NCBI GenBank assembly: GCA_017463225.1
Contig: JAFTPO010000051.1
Location: 1 to 64,000, forward strand
DNA length: 64,000 nt
Direction: 5' to 3'
Origin: Lachnospiraceae bacterium
GTDB taxonomy: Bacteria > Bacillota > Clostridia > Lachnospirales > Lachnospiraceae
The notes under the pieces were generated by a model. That model made no database searches. It was not told where the DNA came from and saw only the letters and a program-made list of their open reading frames with translations. Of this stretch, positions 43,583 to 53,911 are shown piece after piece. Position numbers and translations under genes: made by a program. Within the stretch, counting starts at the first letter, position 1. Each line of letters opens with the position of its first letter.

Positions 43583-44662
43583 ATGAATACTAATAAGAAT
43601 AGAAACATTATAATTGCAGATGGTAATGAAGAAAGAGCAAGGCAGTTACAGGAGCTTTTGTCAGGGGCATATAATGTAATTATGGTTACTGACGGTGAGC
43701 AACTTCTTAAGAGAGTTGCAGATTATTTTAAGAAGTTATCTGCTATTATTCTTGATGCTGACATTCCTAAGATTAATGCAGGCAAGGTTATGGATGCGTT
43801 AAAAGCGAAAAAAATAACCAAATATGTTCCCGTAATAGTTATGGCAGACAGAACCTCTGAGATAACCAGAATGTTTTACGACAAGGGGGCAGCAGCGTTT
43901 TTAAGACCGCCTTATAATTCACGTTCTGCGAAAGCTAAAGTGGATAATCTTGTGCAGACCTATGCTGAAAGAAAATGGCTGGAGAAGAAGGTTATACAGC
44001 AAAATCGTGAACTTGCTTACCAGGCAGATATGCTCAGGAAGCTTAATGACAATATATTGGATATGATGGGAACTATTATTGAGTTTAGAGGCATCGAGGA
44101 TAATAATCATATCAGAAGAGTTAAGGAATACACTCATATATTGGGTACTGCTGTTGCGCATTTCTTCAAAGAATACGAGCTTGATGAAGAGCAGGTTAAT
44201 TATATTGCTTCGGCATCAAGTATGCATGATATTGGAAAAATTCTTATACCTGACAGTATTGTTTTGAAAGCGGGTAAGCTTACCCCAGATGAATTTGATA
44301 TTATAAAGTCCCATACAACAAAGGGCTGTGAGATGCTTGAAGCTGTTTCAAGATATCAGGAGGAGATATATTATAGGTATAGCTACGAGATATGTAGATA
44401 TCATCATGAGAGATATGACGGATCAGGATATCCGGAGGGGTTATCCGGGGATGAAATACCTATATCTGCCCAGATAGTTTCTGTTGCAGAAGCCTTTGAC
44501 GCCCTAATGTGTGATACAGTGTATAGAAAAGCATATGACTTTGAAAAGGCTTGCCAACTAATAATGGAGGGTGAATGTGGAGAGTTTTCACCTAAGCTTA
44601 TGCAGTGTTTTAAGGTCAGTGTTGATAAGATTAAAGCTGTATCTGTAGAATTTGCAGGCTAG
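43583..44662 (+). CDS. Response regulator with HD-GYP phosphodiesterase domain
   Basis: 359 residues. The N-terminal receiver (about 8-120) has ADGNEERA acidic residues, phospho-Asp in AIILDADIPK near 57 and a Lys-equivalent in the FLRPP turn. A helical linker follows. The HD-GYP domain (about 170-340) keeps the metal His-Asp pair in SSMHDIGKILIP, HTTKGCEML, and HHERYDGSGYPEGLSG with the GYP triad, so it probably hydrolyses cyclic di-GMP. The start at 43583 is chosen because the receiver begins at residue 8. A GTG at 43544 overlapping the fapA stop would add 13 residues and cannot be excluded. Confidence 0.88.
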   Translation: MNTNKNRNIIIADGNEERARQLQELLSGAYNVIMVTDGEQLLKRVADYFKKLSAIILDADIPKINAGKVMDALKAKKITKYVPVIVMADRTSEITRMFYDKGAAAFLRPPYNSRSAKAKVDNLVQTYAERKWLEKKVIQQNRELAYQADMLRKLNDNILDMMGTIIEFRGIEDNNHIRRVKEYTHILGTAVAHFFKEYELDEEQVNYIASASSMHDIGKILIPDSIVLKAGKLTPDEFDIIKSHTTKGCEMLEAVSRYQEEIYYRYSYEICRYHHERYDGSGYPEGLSGDEIPISAQIVSVAEAFDALMCDTVYRKAYDFEKACQLIMEGECGEFSPKLMQCFKVSVDKIKAVSVEFAG

Positions 44663-44696
44663 CTATAAAATAAGCATAAGATAAAGGAGAAATATT

Positions 44697-47600
44697 ATGT
44701 CTATGCAGCTTATTGTGGGACCTTCCGGAGCAGGAAAGTCCCACTATATTTATGATTTAATAATTAAAGAATCTATGGAGAATCCCAATACCAATTATAT
44801 TCTTCTTGTACCGGAGCAGTATTCTATGGCTCTTCAGAGGAAGATGGTAATGCTTCATCCGGCAGGTGGTACACTTAATATAGATGTTATAGGCTTCAAT
44901 AGACTGGCCTATAGAGTCTTTGATGAGCTCAATGTGAAGACCGCTAAGGTATTGGAAGATTTTGGTAAGTCTATGCTTGTAAGAAGAGTTGCGGGAGAGT
45001 TGAAGGATAAGCTTAGAGTTTACCAAAACTGTCTCAATAAGAATGGGTTTATAGATGAAGTGAAGTCTTTGATGTCAGAGTTTTATCAGTATGATTTTTC
45101 TGTTGAGGAGCTTAACAATGTTATTAATTCTTTAGAGAAATCTGGAGATACAAGTGCTTTGATAGATAAGCTTAAAGATATGGAAGCTATTATTTCGTCT
45201 TTTCAGGAGAAAATTAGTGATGAGTATATTGTGGCCGAGCAGCTGACAGAACTACTTTATGACTACGTGCCTAAGTCTCAGCTTATAAAAAAGAGTGTAA
45301 TCGTTATGGATGGATTTACAGGATTTACACCTATTCAGCTTAAGCTTATAGGAAGTCTTCTAAGCTGTGCGAAAAAGGTATATAGTATTCATACTATTGA
45401 TGAGGACTCCTACAATAAGAGCTTAAACGGAAAGCTTCAGGAGCATGAGCTGTTTTACCTGACATTTAAAACATTGTCATCTTTGAGGAACCTTGCGGAG
45501 GAAAGAAAGGTATCCATAGAGTCTGATATTACATTAGGCTTTGAATGTCCTAAGAGATGGAGTGAGGATAAGCGAGATTTATTGCATCTACAAAGATATA
45601 TATTTAGATATCCCTACAAGATGTATAGGGATGAAGTGGAAAATATCTTTATTAATTCCTATCAGACTCCTCGCAGACAACTAAGAGGAGTCTGTGAGAC
45701 TATTTTTACCTTGGTTAAGGATAAGGGGTTTAGATACAAGGATATTGCAATAATCAGTGGCAGCTTTGATAAAAACATATCTGCCATATCGCAGATTTTT
45801 CCTCAGTATGATATTCCTTATTTCTTGGATTATGCCAGACCTGTAAAGAACAATCCTTGTGTGGATGCAATAGGGCACGCATTAAGAATAATACAGGAAG
45901 ATTTTTCCTATGATAGCGTATTTTCTTTTTTGAAAGCAGAGTTAATTGATGAAATCAGTACTGATGATATAGAAGAATTGGAAAACTATTGTTTAGCTAA
46001 GGGGATTAAGGGATATAGGCGTTGGAATAGAGAATGGAAAAATACAGACCTTGTGGCAAAGGATAGCTTTATGGAGATTATTAAGCCGTTTTACAGAGCA
46101 TTTAAGAAAAAGAATGGTACTGTGGGAGATTATTCTAAGGCTGTGGTGGAGCTTATGGATTTCCTTGGATACGAGGAAAAACTGAAGGAAACAAAAGGGC
46201 TGTACGATAAGCTGATTTCAATATTTGATAAGCTTGAAAATATAATGGGGCAGGACATAGTTACTGTAAGAGAGTTCAATGAGATTGTTGATGTTGGATT
46301 TAAGGAGCTTAGTCTTGGAATTATACCGACAAACTTGGATATGGTTATGGTCGGTGATATAACAAGAACCAGATTAGATGGTGTAAAGGTTTTGTTCATA
46401 ATAGATGTCAATGAAGGTATTATTCCTAAGACGGGAAGTAAGACTGGAATAATTAGTGAGAGAGAGAAGGAGAAATTGCTGGCTATGGGTGCACAGCTAG
46501 CTCCTACTGATAAAGAGAACTCCTTTGTGGAACAGATGTATCTTTATAGTATTATGGCTACGCCATCTCATAAGCTATATATTTCTTATACCAATATGAC
46601 TAGTGATAATAAGCCAATCAGTCCTTCTTATTTGATAGGAAGAGTGGAAAGCTTATTCGAAAATCTACACTGTAATGCAGATAAATCACAGGCAGTAACT
46701 ACACCGAAGGCCACAAGGGAAAAGCTTATAGATGGTATGTTAAGGCGTAAGTGGGGGGGAGCGTCTGAGATAGATCAAACAACAAGAGCTATATATCAAG
46801 CTTATAATAATGCTGATACTAAGGTGGAGATATCAGAAATTGTAGATGCTATGAATTATTCCAATGTGCCATCTAAGCTGTCAGACAAGGTGACAGAGTT
46901 GATTAGGCTTAGGATGATGAAGCAATCCATATCCAAGCTGGAGCAATATGCACAATGTGGATATTCATATTTTCTTAAGTATACATTAGGCCTTAAGGAA
47001 AGGGAACTATTTGAGGTTGACAGCAGAGAAACCGGAAACATCCTGCACCATGCTATGGAGGGTATATTTAGGCATGTGCACGACAATTTGGGCAATGATT
47101 GGAGTAGTGTACCTGATTCAGAGAGAGATGTAATGGTGGAGCGATTTGTAGATGAAGCCTGGTTAAATGAGCTTGACGGTAGAGATATAGAGGGAGGACG
47201 ATATCAACAGCTAAAGGAATCCTTGTATAGAATTGGGAAACGAACTATTAGAACGTTAAATGATATCAATGACAAGGCAGTGCTTAAGCCGGAGTATTTT
47301 GAATACAGGTTCAATCATAATATGGATATTGATGGAGACAACTCTATGACTATTAGTGGTGTGGTTGATAGAGGAGATGTAGCTTATGACGAGGTCGATG
47401 ATAAACTTACCCTTAGAATCATAGATTATAAATCAGGTAATCAGGATTTTGAGATGAATAAGCTATATGCAGGAATGCAGCTACAGCTGGCAATTTACAC
47501 AAATATTATGATAGAGTTGGCGCAGGGTAAAGGCAAACTTGATGTTGTGTCTGAGAATACACAGATAACACCTGAGGGTATGTATTATTACCGTATGAAG

Positions 47601-47981
47601 GATCCTTATGTTGAGATATCAAAGGAAGAGGAACTTGAAGCAAAGAGAATCAAGGAGCTTGAGCTTAAAGGATTTGCCAATAAGGATGATGAGACCTTTA
47701 ATACAGTATTAAAATATGCAGATATGAAGGCAAGGCAGTTGGCTGGAGAGATAACTCACGGGGAGATTCCCAAGAAGCCGTTTAGCGATGGAAGGATAAA
47801 AAGTTGCGATTACTGTCCATATTCAGATTGCTGCAGATTCGATGATAAGTATGGAGGTAATAGCTACCAGAGATTAAAATTTAGTAATGCAAAGAATAAA
47901 CAGCCTATAATCGTAGACAAAATGCGAGAAGAATTACAAAAGGACAAAAAGAAAGGGGAGGTGGCTGCAGAGGATGAGTAG
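44697..47981 (+). CDS. addB: AddAB helicase-nuclease, AddB subunit
   Basis: 1094 residues; with AddA processes double-strand breaks and pauses at Chi sites for RecA loading. The N-terminal Walker A is VGPSGAGKSHYI at about 7-18, in a UvrD-like but helicase-inactive fold. The C-terminal RecB nuclease shows GNILHHAMEG and RIIDYKSGNQDF near 900. The iron-sulfur cluster cysteines are the upstream AQCGYSYF near 757 and the cluster CDYCPYSDCC near 1035. AAAGGAG is 9 bases before the ATG. It overlaps addA by 8 bases. Confidence 0.96.
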   Translation: MSMQLIVGPSGAGKSHYIYDLIIKESMENPNTNYILLVPEQYSMALQRKMVMLHPAGGTLNIDVIGFNRLAYRVFDELNVKTAKVLEDFGKSMLVRRVAGELKDKLRVYQNCLNKNGFIDEVKSLMSEFYQYDFSVEELNNVINSLEKSGDTSALIDKLKDMEAIISSFQEKISDEYIVAEQLTELLYDYVPKSQLIKKSVIVMDGFTGFTPIQLKLIGSLLSCAKKVYSIHTIDEDSYNKSLNGKLQEHELFYLTFKTLSSLRNLAEERKVSIESDITLGFECPKRWSEDKRDLLHLQRYIFRYPYKMYRDEVENIFINSYQTPRRQLRGVCETIFTLVKDKGFRYKDIAIISGSFDKNISAISQIFPQYDIPYFLDYARPVKNNPCVDAIGHALRIIQEDFSYDSVFSFLKAELIDEISTDDIEELENYCLAKGIKGYRRWNREWKNTDLVAKDSFMEIIKPFYRAFKKKNGTVGDYSKAVVELMDFLGYEEKLKETKGLYDKLISIFDKLENIMGQDIVTVREFNEIVDVGFKELSLGIIPTNLDMVMVGDITRTRLDGVKVLFIIDVNEGIIPKTGSKTGIISEREKEKLLAMGAQLAPTDKENSFVEQMYLYSIMATPSHKLYISYTNMTSDNKPISPSYLIGRVESLFENLHCNADKSQAVTTPKATREKLIDGMLRRKWGGASEIDQTTRAIYQAYNNADTKVEISEIVDAMNYSNVPSKLSDKVTELIRLRMMKQSISKLEQYAQCGYSYFLKYTLGLKERELFEVDSRETGNILHHAMEGIFRHVHDNLGNDWSSVPDSERDVMVERFVDEAWLNELDGRDIEGGRYQQLKESLYRIGKRTIRTLNDINDKAVLKPEYFEYRFNHNMDIDGDNSMTISGVVDRGDVAYDEVDDKLTLRIIDYKSGNQDFEMNKLYAGMQLQLAIYTNIMIELAQGKGKLDVVSENTQITPEGMYYYRMKDPYVEISKEEELEAKRIKELELKGFANKDDETFNTVLKYADMKARQLAGEITHGEIPKKPFSDGRIKSCDYCPYSDCCRFDDKYGGNSYQRLKFSNAKNKQPIIVDKMREELQKDKKKGEVAAEDE

Positions 47982-50900
47982 TGTTGGTGATGAAAAGACA
48001 GTAATTAAGCTGACAGAAGGACAGCAGATGGCAGTGGAAATTAGAGATGCTAATGTGTTGGTTGCTGCAGCGGCCGGTAGTGGAAAGACGAAGGTTTTAG
48101 TGGATAGAATACTGGGGAAGGTTACAGATGAAAATAGTTCCGTAAATGTGGATGATTTCCTGGTTGTTACTTTCACTAATGCAGCTGCATCTCAGATGAG
48201 AGATAAGATTAGGGATAAGTTATCAGAAGCATTAGAGGCTAATCCTGAGAATGAGCATCTTAAGCTTCAGCAGCTTCTGATAAACAGAGCAGATATTTGT
48301 ACTATTGACAGCTTTTGTTTGAAGCTTGTTAAAGAGAATTTTAACCTTCTTGATATTGATTCCAGCTTCTCAATAGGTGACCCGGGTATGATGGAGCTGG
48401 TAAAGTCCGAGGTTATGGACAGATTATTTGAGGAACTGTATGATGGAGGGGATGAAAGCTTTAAGATATTGGTGGATATATTTGATTCTAAGAATAAAGA
48501 GGAAGATTTAAGAAAAGCTGTAAGTGATGTGTATTATAAAGCATCCAGTTATCCTGTGCCTGACAAATGGCTTGATGAGGCTAAAAAGTGTCTTCAAATT
48601 GAGTGTGAGTCGGATATAGATAGTATTCCTTGGGTCAAATATTATATGGACATAGCCCACAGCGAGCTAATCTGCTGTAAGGAAAAGGCTATGGAGATAG
48701 TAAAATTAGCTCAGCTCCCTGGGGGACCGGAAAAGTATTTAAGTGCAGTAGAAAATGATTTAGAAAGTATAGATAGGCTTTTGGCAGCACAGACCTATGA
48801 ACAGCTGTATGAGGCAGCACCATCAGCCTGGACAAGACTATCGGGTGGAAAGAAGAATGAAAGTGCCCCGGAGCTTTTGGAAAAGGCAAAAAAGCTTAGG
48901 GAGGGTTATAAAAAACAGATAAAGGAAAAGATAGCACCTAAAAAAAGTGGTGCACAGTTGCTTGATGAAATAAAACATATTGCCACATACTTAATTCCTC
49001 TTATAGAATTGGTGCAGCGATTTATGGATGAGTATATGTTAGAGAAAAAAACACGAAGAATGTTGGAATTCTCAGACATAGAGCATATGTCACATGCTCT
49101 GGTATGTAATGGCTATGACGAGAATGGCAGGCCTATACCTACTGAGTTGGCGAAGAATATATCTTCAGGCATAAAGGAGATCTATATTGATGAATATCAG
49201 GATAGTAATTATCTCCAGGAGGATATCTTAAGCTGCGTGTCAGGCACTCACAGAGGAGATAATAATATGTTTATGGTGGGAGATGTGAAACAGAGCATCT
49301 ATCGATTTAGAATGGCCAGACCGGATTTATTTATTAGCAAGTTCAACAGCTTTTCTTCAGAGGGGACTGAGGTTAAGATTCTGCTAAATAATAATTTCCG
49401 TTCAAGAGCAAACGTATTATTACCTATAAACTATCTTTTCTATCAGCTTATGGGGGATGACTTAGGAGGCATAACGTATGATTCAAGTGTAAGTCTTATA
49501 CCAACTATGAGCTTTCCTGAGCCTGAGGAGGAGATAAAGAGCAGAGTGGGTGGCGCTACAGAGATTATGGTGCTAAATTTGGAACAGACGGAGGAGGAAG
49601 AAAACGAATCTGACAATCCTCAGGAGATATTAGATGAGGATATGGAAAATGCTGAAAATCTTGAGCTGGAGGCTCATATGATAGCAGGAAGGATAAAACA
49701 GCTGATAAATAAGGATACCGGAATGCTCGTGTTGGACGAGAAGACTAAAAGTTACCGGAACGCATGTTATGGAGATGTTGTGATTCTGGTCAGAAGCATG
49801 AAGAATGTGGGAGAGAAGCTTTACAATGTGCTTAGCTCTTATGGAATACCGGTTTATGTATCTGACCCTAAGGGGTATTTTGACGCAGTTGAGGTTAGAG
49901 TTGTAATGTCAATGTTATCAGTGATTGATAACGCCAGACAGGATATACCTTTGGCAGCAGTTTTGATGTCTCCTATAGGCGGCTTAGATGAATCTGAACT
50001 TGCTATTATTTGCGATTATTCTAAGCTTAAGGATATAGAATATTTGTATCATAGATGTCAGCTTTATATGATAGACCATGACAATAGCATAAGCAAAAAA
50101 TTAAATAAGTTTTTTGAACTATTGGACATATTAAAGTCTATGAAGAATCAGGTATCCATATCTCAGTTGATTTGGGAAGTACTTGAGAGGACTGATTATT
50201 ATGCATATGTATCAGCCATGCCTATGGGGCATAGAAGAAGAGCGAACTTGGATATGCTTTTGGAGAAGGCCGATGCTTATGAGGATGGATATTACAAAGG
50301 CCTGTTTAACTTCCTTAAATATGTTGAAAAGCTTAAGGTTAATCAGGTGGATTTTGGTGAGGCAGCAGACTTTAGTGATGATGAGGATGTTGTTAGAATA
50401 ATGACGATGCACGCCAGTAAGGGGTTGGAGTATCCTATAGTTTTTGTGAGTGCTCTTGGAAAGCAATTTAACACCAGTGAGTATAAAGATAAGCTTATTA
50501 TCAATAGCGACTATTACTTAGCAATGACCTATATGGATAGAAATAAACGATACTCAAAGGAGACCTTTATCAGAGAAGCATTTAAGGAAATAAATATGTC
50601 TGAAAGTATGGCAGAGGAGCTAAGGGTGCTTTATGTAGCTCTTACTAGAGCAAAGGAGAAGCTTATTATGACAGGACACACAAAGAAGTGGACCAGTCTT
50701 ATGGATAAGCTTAGCTCTGTGGAGTGTTATAGTGATATTCTGTTATCCTATGATATTAGAAAAAAGAGTAAATGCTTTATAGATATGATTCTTGCAGCTA
50801 TGGTTAGATATAAGAATTTGGCTGAAACATATAATGTGGAAGATATGTTGGAGTTGAATGTGATAACCAAGGAAGACTTAGCCAATTCTTTATCTCACAT

Positions 50901-51747
50901 TAGAGGTGATGAAGATATGGAAGTAATTGACATGGTAGATGAGCTTAAGCGCGAGGTGGATAAACAAGTTTTGCAGGATGTTACAGACATGTTTTCTTAT
51001 GAGTATCCCTATGAAGAATATGTGCATGTGAAAGGAAAGATGACTGTCTCAGATATTAAGAAGCTTAAGGCCTATGACGGAGCAGGCTATGATGACAGCG
51101 AATTTGAATGTACACAGCTAAAAGGAGAAACATTTGAAGATCAAGAGACCATTGAAGAAATGAAAATAAAAGATACTTCAAAATCAGCGACTAAAACAAA
51201 GAAAAAGTTAGATGGTGCTGCTCGTGGTACTATAGTTCATAAGGCTATGGAGCTGGTGGATTTTGCTGCTCTTGTGGAAAACAGGGGTGAAGGCTTATAT
51301 CAGTATGCCAGAAATCATAAGAAATGGCTCGGAGAACAAGGCATATTTGATATGGACGAGCTCAAAGCCATTAATTGTAGAAAGATTGCAAATATGCTTA
51401 AATCTCAGTTGGGTCAGAGGATGATAAAGGCAGCAGCCAGAGGTGAACTTTACAAGGAACAGCAGTTTTCTATGGGATTTTTGGCCAAGGATGTGTTTGA
51501 CATTAACACTGATGTAGAGACAGATGATACTATCATAGTACAGGGTATAGTAGATGGATACTTTGTTGAAGATGGAGAGATAGTGGTTATGGATTATAAG
51601 ACCGATGCCTGTGACGAGGAAACCTTAGTTGGCAGATATAAAGCACAGCTTAACTATTATGCAGACACCCTGTCTAAGCTAAGAGGATTGCCTGTAAAAG
51701 AAAAAATAATGTATTCCTTTAGTATGGAGAAGGAAGTTCCTGTGTAG
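47974..51747 (+). CDS. addA: AddAB helicase-nuclease, AddA subunit
   Basis: 1257 residues; SF1A 3'-5' helicase plus nuclease. Motif I is AAAGSGKTKVLVDRI at about 28-42, motif Ia VVTFTNAAASQMRDK, motif II IYIDEYQDSN near 406, motif III VGDVKQSIYRFR near 431, motif V TMHASKGLEYPIVF near 813 and motif VI VLYVALTRAKEKL near 888. The C-terminal RecB-type nuclease has RGTIVHKAMELV near 1086 and VVMDYKTDACDEE near 1203. GGGGAGG lies 14 bases before the ATG, inside addB. The stop codon falls within the terminator hairpin. Confidence 0.97.
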   Translation: MSSVGDEKTVIKLTEGQQMAVEIRDANVLVAAAAGSGKTKVLVDRILGKVTDENSSVNVDDFLVVTFTNAAASQMRDKIRDKLSEALEANPENEHLKLQQLLINRADICTIDSFCLKLVKENFNLLDIDSSFSIGDPGMMELVKSEVMDRLFEELYDGGDESFKILVDIFDSKNKEEDLRKAVSDVYYKASSYPVPDKWLDEAKKCLQIECESDIDSIPWVKYYMDIAHSELICCKEKAMEIVKLAQLPGGPEKYLSAVENDLESIDRLLAAQTYEQLYEAAPSAWTRLSGGKKNESAPELLEKAKKLREGYKKQIKEKIAPKKSGAQLLDEIKHIATYLIPLIELVQRFMDEYMLEKKTRRMLEFSDIEHMSHALVCNGYDENGRPIPTELAKNISSGIKEIYIDEYQDSNYLQEDILSCVSGTHRGDNNMFMVGDVKQSIYRFRMARPDLFISKFNSFSSEGTEVKILLNNNFRSRANVLLPINYLFYQLMGDDLGGITYDSSVSLIPTMSFPEPEEEIKSRVGGATEIMVLNLEQTEEEENESDNPQEILDEDMENAENLELEAHMIAGRIKQLINKDTGMLVLDEKTKSYRNACYGDVVILVRSMKNVGEKLYNVLSSYGIPVYVSDPKGYFDAVEVRVVMSMLSVIDNARQDIPLAAVLMSPIGGLDESELAIICDYSKLKDIEYLYHRCQLYMIDHDNSISKKLNKFFELLDILKSMKNQVSISQLIWEVLERTDYYAYVSAMPMGHRRRANLDMLLEKADAYEDGYYKGLFNFLKYVEKLKVNQVDFGEAADFSDDEDVVRIMTMHASKGLEYPIVFVSALGKQFNTSEYKDKLIINSDYYLAMTYMDRNKRYSKETFIREAFKEINMSESMAEELRVLYVALTRAKEKLIMTGHTKKWTSLMDKLSSVECYSDILLSYDIRKKSKCFIDMILAAMVRYKNLAETYNVEDMLELNVITKEDLANSLSHIRGDEDMEVIDMVDELKREVDKQVLQDVTDMFSYEYPYEEYVHVKGKMTVSDIKKLKAYDGAGYDDSEFECTQLKGETFEDQETIEEMKIKDTSKSATKTKKKLDGAARGTIVHKAMELVDFAALVENRGEGLYQYARNHKKWLGEQGIFDMDELKAINCRKIANMLKSQLGQRMIKAAARGELYKEQQFSMGFLAKDVFDINTDVETDDTIIVQGIVDGYFVEDGEIVVMDYKTDACDEETLVGRYKAQLNYYADTLSKLRGLPVKEKIMYSFSMEKEVPV

Positions 51748-51762
51748 GGACTTCCTTTTTTT
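51730..51762 (+). terminator. Terminator of addA overlapping its stop codon
   Basis: AAGGAAGT-CC/GG-ACTTCCTT stem with a six-base loop that contains the start of the TAG stop, followed by a T run. Confidence 0.88.
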
Positions 51763-51763
51763 G

Positions 51764-51792
51764 TTGATATAATTTCTATATTATATTAAAAT
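51764..51792 (+). promoter_or_regulatory. Candidate promoter of queF-folC
   Basis: TTGATA, 17-base spacer, TAAAAT in an AT-rich stretch. No preQ1 aptamer is visible in the leader. Confidence 0.35.
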
Positions 51793-51865
51793 ATATTGGA
51801 TTGGAATTTAGATTATATATTGATAATACAAGATATCACAGTTGTTAGAATTTGGAGGGTGTATT

Positions 51866-52360
51866 ATGTCAAGAACAAACAAAGAAACTGAGGGAGTAAC
51901 ATTATTAGGTAATCAGAAGGTGTCATACCCTCAGGATTATTCAGCAGATATATTGGAGGCTTTTGTGAATAAGCATCCGGATAACGATTACTTTGTTAAA
52001 TTCAACTGTCCGGAATTTACCAGCCTTTGTCCTATAACTGGTCAGCCGGATTTTGCTACAATATACATTTCTTATATACCGGACAAATTTATGGTAGAAA
52101 GTAAATCCTTAAAACTATACCTTTTTAGCTTTAGAAATCATGGGGATTTTCATGAGGATTGCGTAAATATTATTATGAAGGATTTGATTAAGCTTATGGA
52201 TCCAAAGTATATTGAGGTGTGGGGCAAATTCACTCCTAGAGGAGGTATTTCTATAGATCCATACTGCAATTATGGAAGACCTGATACTAAGTGGGAGAAG
52301 GTTGCCTTTGATAGATTGGTTAATCACGATATGTACCCTGAAAAAGTGGATAATAGATAG
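51866..52360 (+). CDS. queF: NADPH-dependent 7-cyano-7-deazaguanine reductase (QueF)
   Basis: Reduces preQ0 nitrile to preQ1 amine in queuosine biosynthesis. 164 residues, the short unimodular (type I) T-fold form. The catalytic Cys is in [17 protein letters not shown] near 55. The substrate Glu and NADPH motif are in [23 protein letters not shown] near 77-95. GGAGG 8 bases before ATG 51866 sets the start. folC begins 10 bases after the stop. Other queuosine genes are not in the window, so preQ0 must come from genes elsewhere or from uptake. Confidence 0.95.
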   Translation: MSRTNKETEGVTLLGNQKVSYPQDYSADILEAFVNKHPDNDYFVKFNCPEFTSLCPITGQPDFATIYISYIPDKFMVESKSLKLYLFSFRNHGDFHEDCVNIIMKDLIKLMDPKYIEVWGKFTPRGGISIDPYCNYGRPDTKWEKVAFDRLVNHDMYPEKVDNR

Positions 52361-52370
52361 AGAACAATAT

Positions 52371-53738
52371 ATGGAGAATATAACTTACGAACAGGCAGTG
52401 GAGTATATTATCAATATTCCAAGATTTAACAAATATATAGATAGTTCCTATAAGCCTAACGAAGCATTAAAATGTATATTAGAAAAACTTGGGAATCCTC
52501 ATTTAAAGGTGAGAAGTATCCATGTGGCGGGTACTAATGGAAAGGGTTCCACAGTACAGCTGGTTAAAAATATATTGGTTGAGTCGGGTTATAGAGTGGG
52601 ATGCTTTGTATCTCCTCATTTAATTCGAATTAATGAACGAATTAGTGTTTGGGATAGCCTTGATGAAAAGCTGGATAATACATATATATCTGATGAGGAT
52701 TTCGTAGAAGCGTACAAAAAAGTGAAGGTGGTTTGTGATGGTGCTGTGGAAACTGGAATGCCTAATCTGACCTTTTTTGAGTATGTATTTGCCATAGCGG
52801 CAGTTTACTTTGCGAATCAGGATTTGGACTACTGTATCTATGAGACTGGCTTAGGCGGAAGATTAGATGCCACTAACACTCTCAATCCTGAGCTTGTTAT
52901 AATCACCGCTATAGGTTTGGACCATATGAAGCTTTTAGGAGATACCATAGAGAAGATTGCTAAAGAGAAGGCAGGTATCATTAAAACAGGAGTTCCAGTG
53001 GTTTATAATACAGGCAATCAGGAGGCTGACGCAGTTATTGAGCAGGTGGCAAAAGCAAACAATTCACCATTGATTAAGGTCGAAAAAGATTGTTATAAGG
53101 TGAATGATATTGTACCTAAAAGCATTGATTTTTCTTGCTTCAGTAGTTATTATAGATACCATAATATTATTTTAAATACTGATGGTATTTACCAGGTTCA
53201 GAATGCTCATACAGCTATTTGTGCATGCAACGCTTTAATGGGAGCAGATCAGGCTATATCTGAGGATATGGTGAAGAATGCCTGTAGTAAATTTTTTTGG
53301 CAGGGCAGGATGGAGGAGTTGGATTCTCATTTGATAATCGATGGTGCTCATAATCTTAATGCCATAGTTCCATTTGTTCAAAGCGTTAAAGCCAGATTAG
53401 GCTTGTCTCGAGGAGTTAATATTTTATTTGCAGTTGCAGATGACAAGAATTATGAAGATATGATAGAATATATGTGTGATAATTTGAAGTTATCGTATGT
53501 ATATGTTACAGCTATAGAGTCTGACAGAAGGGTACAGCCGGAAAAGATTGCGGAAATATTTAGGACATACTTGAGAGATTCAGATGTGAAAATAGTTTGG
53601 AATAATGACCTTAAGAATATCTTTTCTCAAGCATATAAAAAGGCTAGGGAAGAAGATGAGATACTATATTGCGTAGGCTCTCTGTATCTTATAGGAAGTA
53701 TCAAGGAGTACTACATGGAGGAATTTAAATATGATTAA
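52371..53738 (+). CDS. folC: Folylpolyglutamate synthase/dihydrofolate synthase
   Basis: Adds glutamate to dihydropteroate and to reduced folates. 455 residues of the Mur-ligase-like family. The P-loop is HVAGTNGKGSTVQLV at about 45-60, with FVSPHLIRINERIS, the ETGLGGRLDATN folate/Mg motif near 160, and GLDHMKLLGDTIEKIAKEKAGIIK near 184. Ligase C-domain motifs WQGRMEEL and IIDGAHNLNA are near 318-333. The ribosome site is weak (AGAGA), so translation may be coupled to queF. The 3' end overlaps a 59-residue gene by 8 bases. Confidence 0.95.
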   Translation: MENITYEQAVEYIINIPRFNKYIDSSYKPNEALKCILEKLGNPHLKVRSIHVAGTNGKGSTVQLVKNILVESGYRVGCFVSPHLIRINERISVWDSLDEKLDNTYISDEDFVEAYKKVKVVCDGAVETGMPNLTFFEYVFAIAAVYFANQDLDYCIYETGLGGRLDATNTLNPELVIITAIGLDHMKLLGDTIEKIAKEKAGIIKTGVPVVYNTGNQEADAVIEQVAKANNSPLIKVEKDCYKVNDIVPKSIDFSCFSSYYRYHNIILNTDGIYQVQNAHTAICACNALMGADQAISEDMVKNACSKFFWQGRMEELDSHLIIDGAHNLNAIVPFVQSVKARLGLSRGVNILFAVADDKNYEDMIEYMCDNLKLSYVYVTAIESDRRVQPEKIAEIFRTYLRDSDVKIVWNNDLKNIFSQAYKKAREEDEILYCVGSLYLIGSIKEYYMEEFKYD

Positions 53739-53910
53739 TTTTGAAGAGGAATTAAAGAGATTTCAGCCTATACCTGAGGTTAATCAGGCAGAGCAGGCTA
53801 TATATAATAATGATTTGAAGGATATATCAGATATCGTTCAGGTTGTTACAGCCGAGATAAAGAGTAACGCTATGGGAACTTCAAATCCTGTAACAGGAAG
53901 GATTGGATAA
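53731..53910 (+). CDS. Small 59-residue protein of unknown function
   Basis: The ATG at 53731 overlaps the folC stop, with GGAGG nine bases upstream. The product begins MINFEEELKRFQPIPEV, continues with a short helix (QAEQAIYNNDLKDISDIVQV), and ends VTGRIG. It is acidic and soluble with no cysteines. The 3' end is two bases before the zinc-ribbon/TPR start, so the gene is wedged into an operon-like run folC-small-TPR. Coding is supported by spacing, ribosome site and codon pattern. The family is not recognised. Confidence 0.72.
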   Translation: MINFEEELKRFQPIPEVNQAEQAIYNNDLKDISDIVQVVTAEIKSNAMGTSNPVTGRIG

Positions 53911-53911
53911 T

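Noticed and set aside
51763-51865. Possible preQ1 riboswitch before queF
   Set aside because: No pyrimidine-rich H-type pseudoknot sequence or A-rich tail is present; only AT-rich promoter-like sequence.
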